From contig NZ_JAJLQZ010000019.1 in assembly GCF_020991375.1 (NCBI RefSeq), positions 34,034 through 98,033 on the forward strand: DNA of 64,000 nt. Reading direction: 5' to 3'. The translations under genes and the position numbers were made by a program. The notes under the pieces were generated by a model. The model did not search any database. It saw only the letters and a program-made list of their open reading frames with translations, and had not been told where the DNA came from. This stretch comes from Glycomyces amatae. GTDB lineage: Bacteria; Actinomycetota; Actinomycetes; Mycobacteriales; Micromonosporaceae. Numbering within the stretch: position 1 is the first letter of the stretch; every line of letters starts with the position of its first letter. Of the stretch, positions 63,454-64,000 are shown in pieces.

Positions 63454-63859
63454 GATCAGTAGGGGTGGAGCTATGGAGTTGTGCCGCCAGGCCCTCCAGG
63501 AGGGACGTGGCGTGTTCGAGGCCAGGACCGTCACCGCCGACGAGCGCCAGGTACCGGTCGACCGTGGTCGCATACAAGCGGATCAGGTCGGCAGGATCGA
63601 GGTCGTCCAAGCGGGTGCGCACGGTGGTGAGCGCTGCCGTGGCCGTTTCCAGGGCGATGTCGGCGGCGCGGCCGCGCGCGGACCCGGGTGCGGCCGCTTC
63701 GGCGGCAGTGAGGAGGGTGATGCCGGCGCGGCGGGCGACGTTGGAGACGGTGGAGGGGGCGACGCCGTGCCGCTTTGCAATCTGGTTCCGTGACAGGGCG
63801 CGTTCGCGCAGGTCTTCGAGGATCGCTTGCCGCTTCACTGCGGGGAGGCCACGGTTCAT
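63416..63859 (-). CDS. Terminase small subunit
   Basis: 147 residues. ATG 63859 is chosen for GGAGG 6 bp upstream rather than the longer frame to 63979. Residues ~8-50 form a helix-turn-helix (Leu-Ser-Arg-Asn-Gln-Ile-Ala-Lys-Arg-His-Gly-Val-Ala-Pro-Ser-Thr-Val-Ser-Asn-Val), which should bind the pac/cos site. The rest is helical oligomerisation sequence. It overlaps the start of the large subunit, the normal gene order. Confidence 0.8.
   Translation of the reverse strand: MNRGLPAVKRQAILEDLRERALSRNQIAKRHGVAPSTVSNVARRAGITLLTAAEAAAPGSARGRAADIALETATAALTTVRTRLDDLDPADLIRLYATTVDRYLALVGGDGPGLEHATSLLEGLAAQLHSSTPTDLAAVAEATRSDP
63472..63482 (-). promoter_or_regulatory. Start-associated element, large terminase gene
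   Basis: Variant ACAACTCCATA, 18 bp before the proposed TTG start and inside the small-terminase coding region. Confidence 0.45.
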
Positions 63860-63877
63860 GGTGGACCTCCATGGCGA

Positions 63878-63888
63878 TATTCGATTGT
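63878..63888 (-). promoter_or_regulatory. Start-associated element, small terminase gene (degenerate)
   Basis: ACAATCGAATA followed by TCGCCATGGAGGTCC and the ATG at 63859. It is the weakest copy but in the expected place. Confidence 0.35.
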
Positions 63889-64000
63889 GGGCACAGTTCA
63901 GGCCAGCACCGGAAACACTATCGTTGCGCAGATCCTGCGGCAAAAAAGTTCGCCGCACTACGGTGAACTGCAAGAACACAGTGCTCAGACCGGTGTGTCA

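Overview
The window is high-GC actinobacterial DNA that reads as part of a phage-plasmid, that is, a temperate tailed phage carried as a low-copy plasmid. Two blocks support this. The first ~25 kb looks like a plasmid, with ParA/ParB, 14 parS-like palindromes, a winged-helix Rep-type gene beside 13 iterons, a degenerate PriA, and many small hypothetical genes. From 32.1 to 63.9 kb there is a nearly complete siphovirus structural and lysis block, read almost entirely on the minus strand. I saw no integrase, tRNA, rRNA or CRISPR array. The host is probably an actinomycete (GC-rich codons, PriA lacking a Walker A motif, an XRE/TPR regulator of actinomycete type), but I cannot name it.

Layout. 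0-6.5 kb: hypothetical genes, one lipoprotein and most parS-like sites. 6.6-8.7 kb: parA-parB with a strong terminator. 8.7-15.5 kb: small accessory genes with dispersed repeats and hairpins. 15.9-17.9 kb: PriA. 18.3-19.5 kb: candidate origin (iterons) and rep gene. 19.9-20.4 kb: two related short transcription units that may be small RNAs. 20.7-25.1 kb: hypothetical gene, XRE/TPR regulator with a palindromic operator, a GGDEF diguanylate cyclase with a coupled leader peptide, a DUF4259-like gene and a secreted protein. 26.1-27.5 kb: a decayed IS701-type transposase. 27.8-32.1 kb: a cargo island with a duplicated divergent module.

The phage block runs right to left: small terminase, large terminase (with intein), two DNA methyltransferases, portal, three tandem MuF-type minor capsid proteins with variable C-terminal domains, scaffold-like protein, major capsid, connector/stopper/neck/terminator genes, tail tube, frameshifted tail chaperones, tape measure, minor tail proteins, endolysin and holin-type membrane proteins. 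It closes at a terminator at 32.07 kb. Two plus-strand genes of visibly lower GC (43.6 and 60.6 kb) sit inside it like lysogenic-conversion 'morons'. Genes or gene groups that follow a gap are preceded by a conserved 11-bp element (minus strand ACAACTGCATA) just upstream of the ribosome-binding site.

The two most unusual systems are: (1) an intein in the terminase active site whose DNA also encodes a complete HNH homing-type endonuclease in a different reading frame; and (2) three consecutive MuF proteins carrying a kinase-like domain or GNAT-like domains joined through repeated linker modules, each followed by a small gene, which resembles a phage polymorphic-toxin array.
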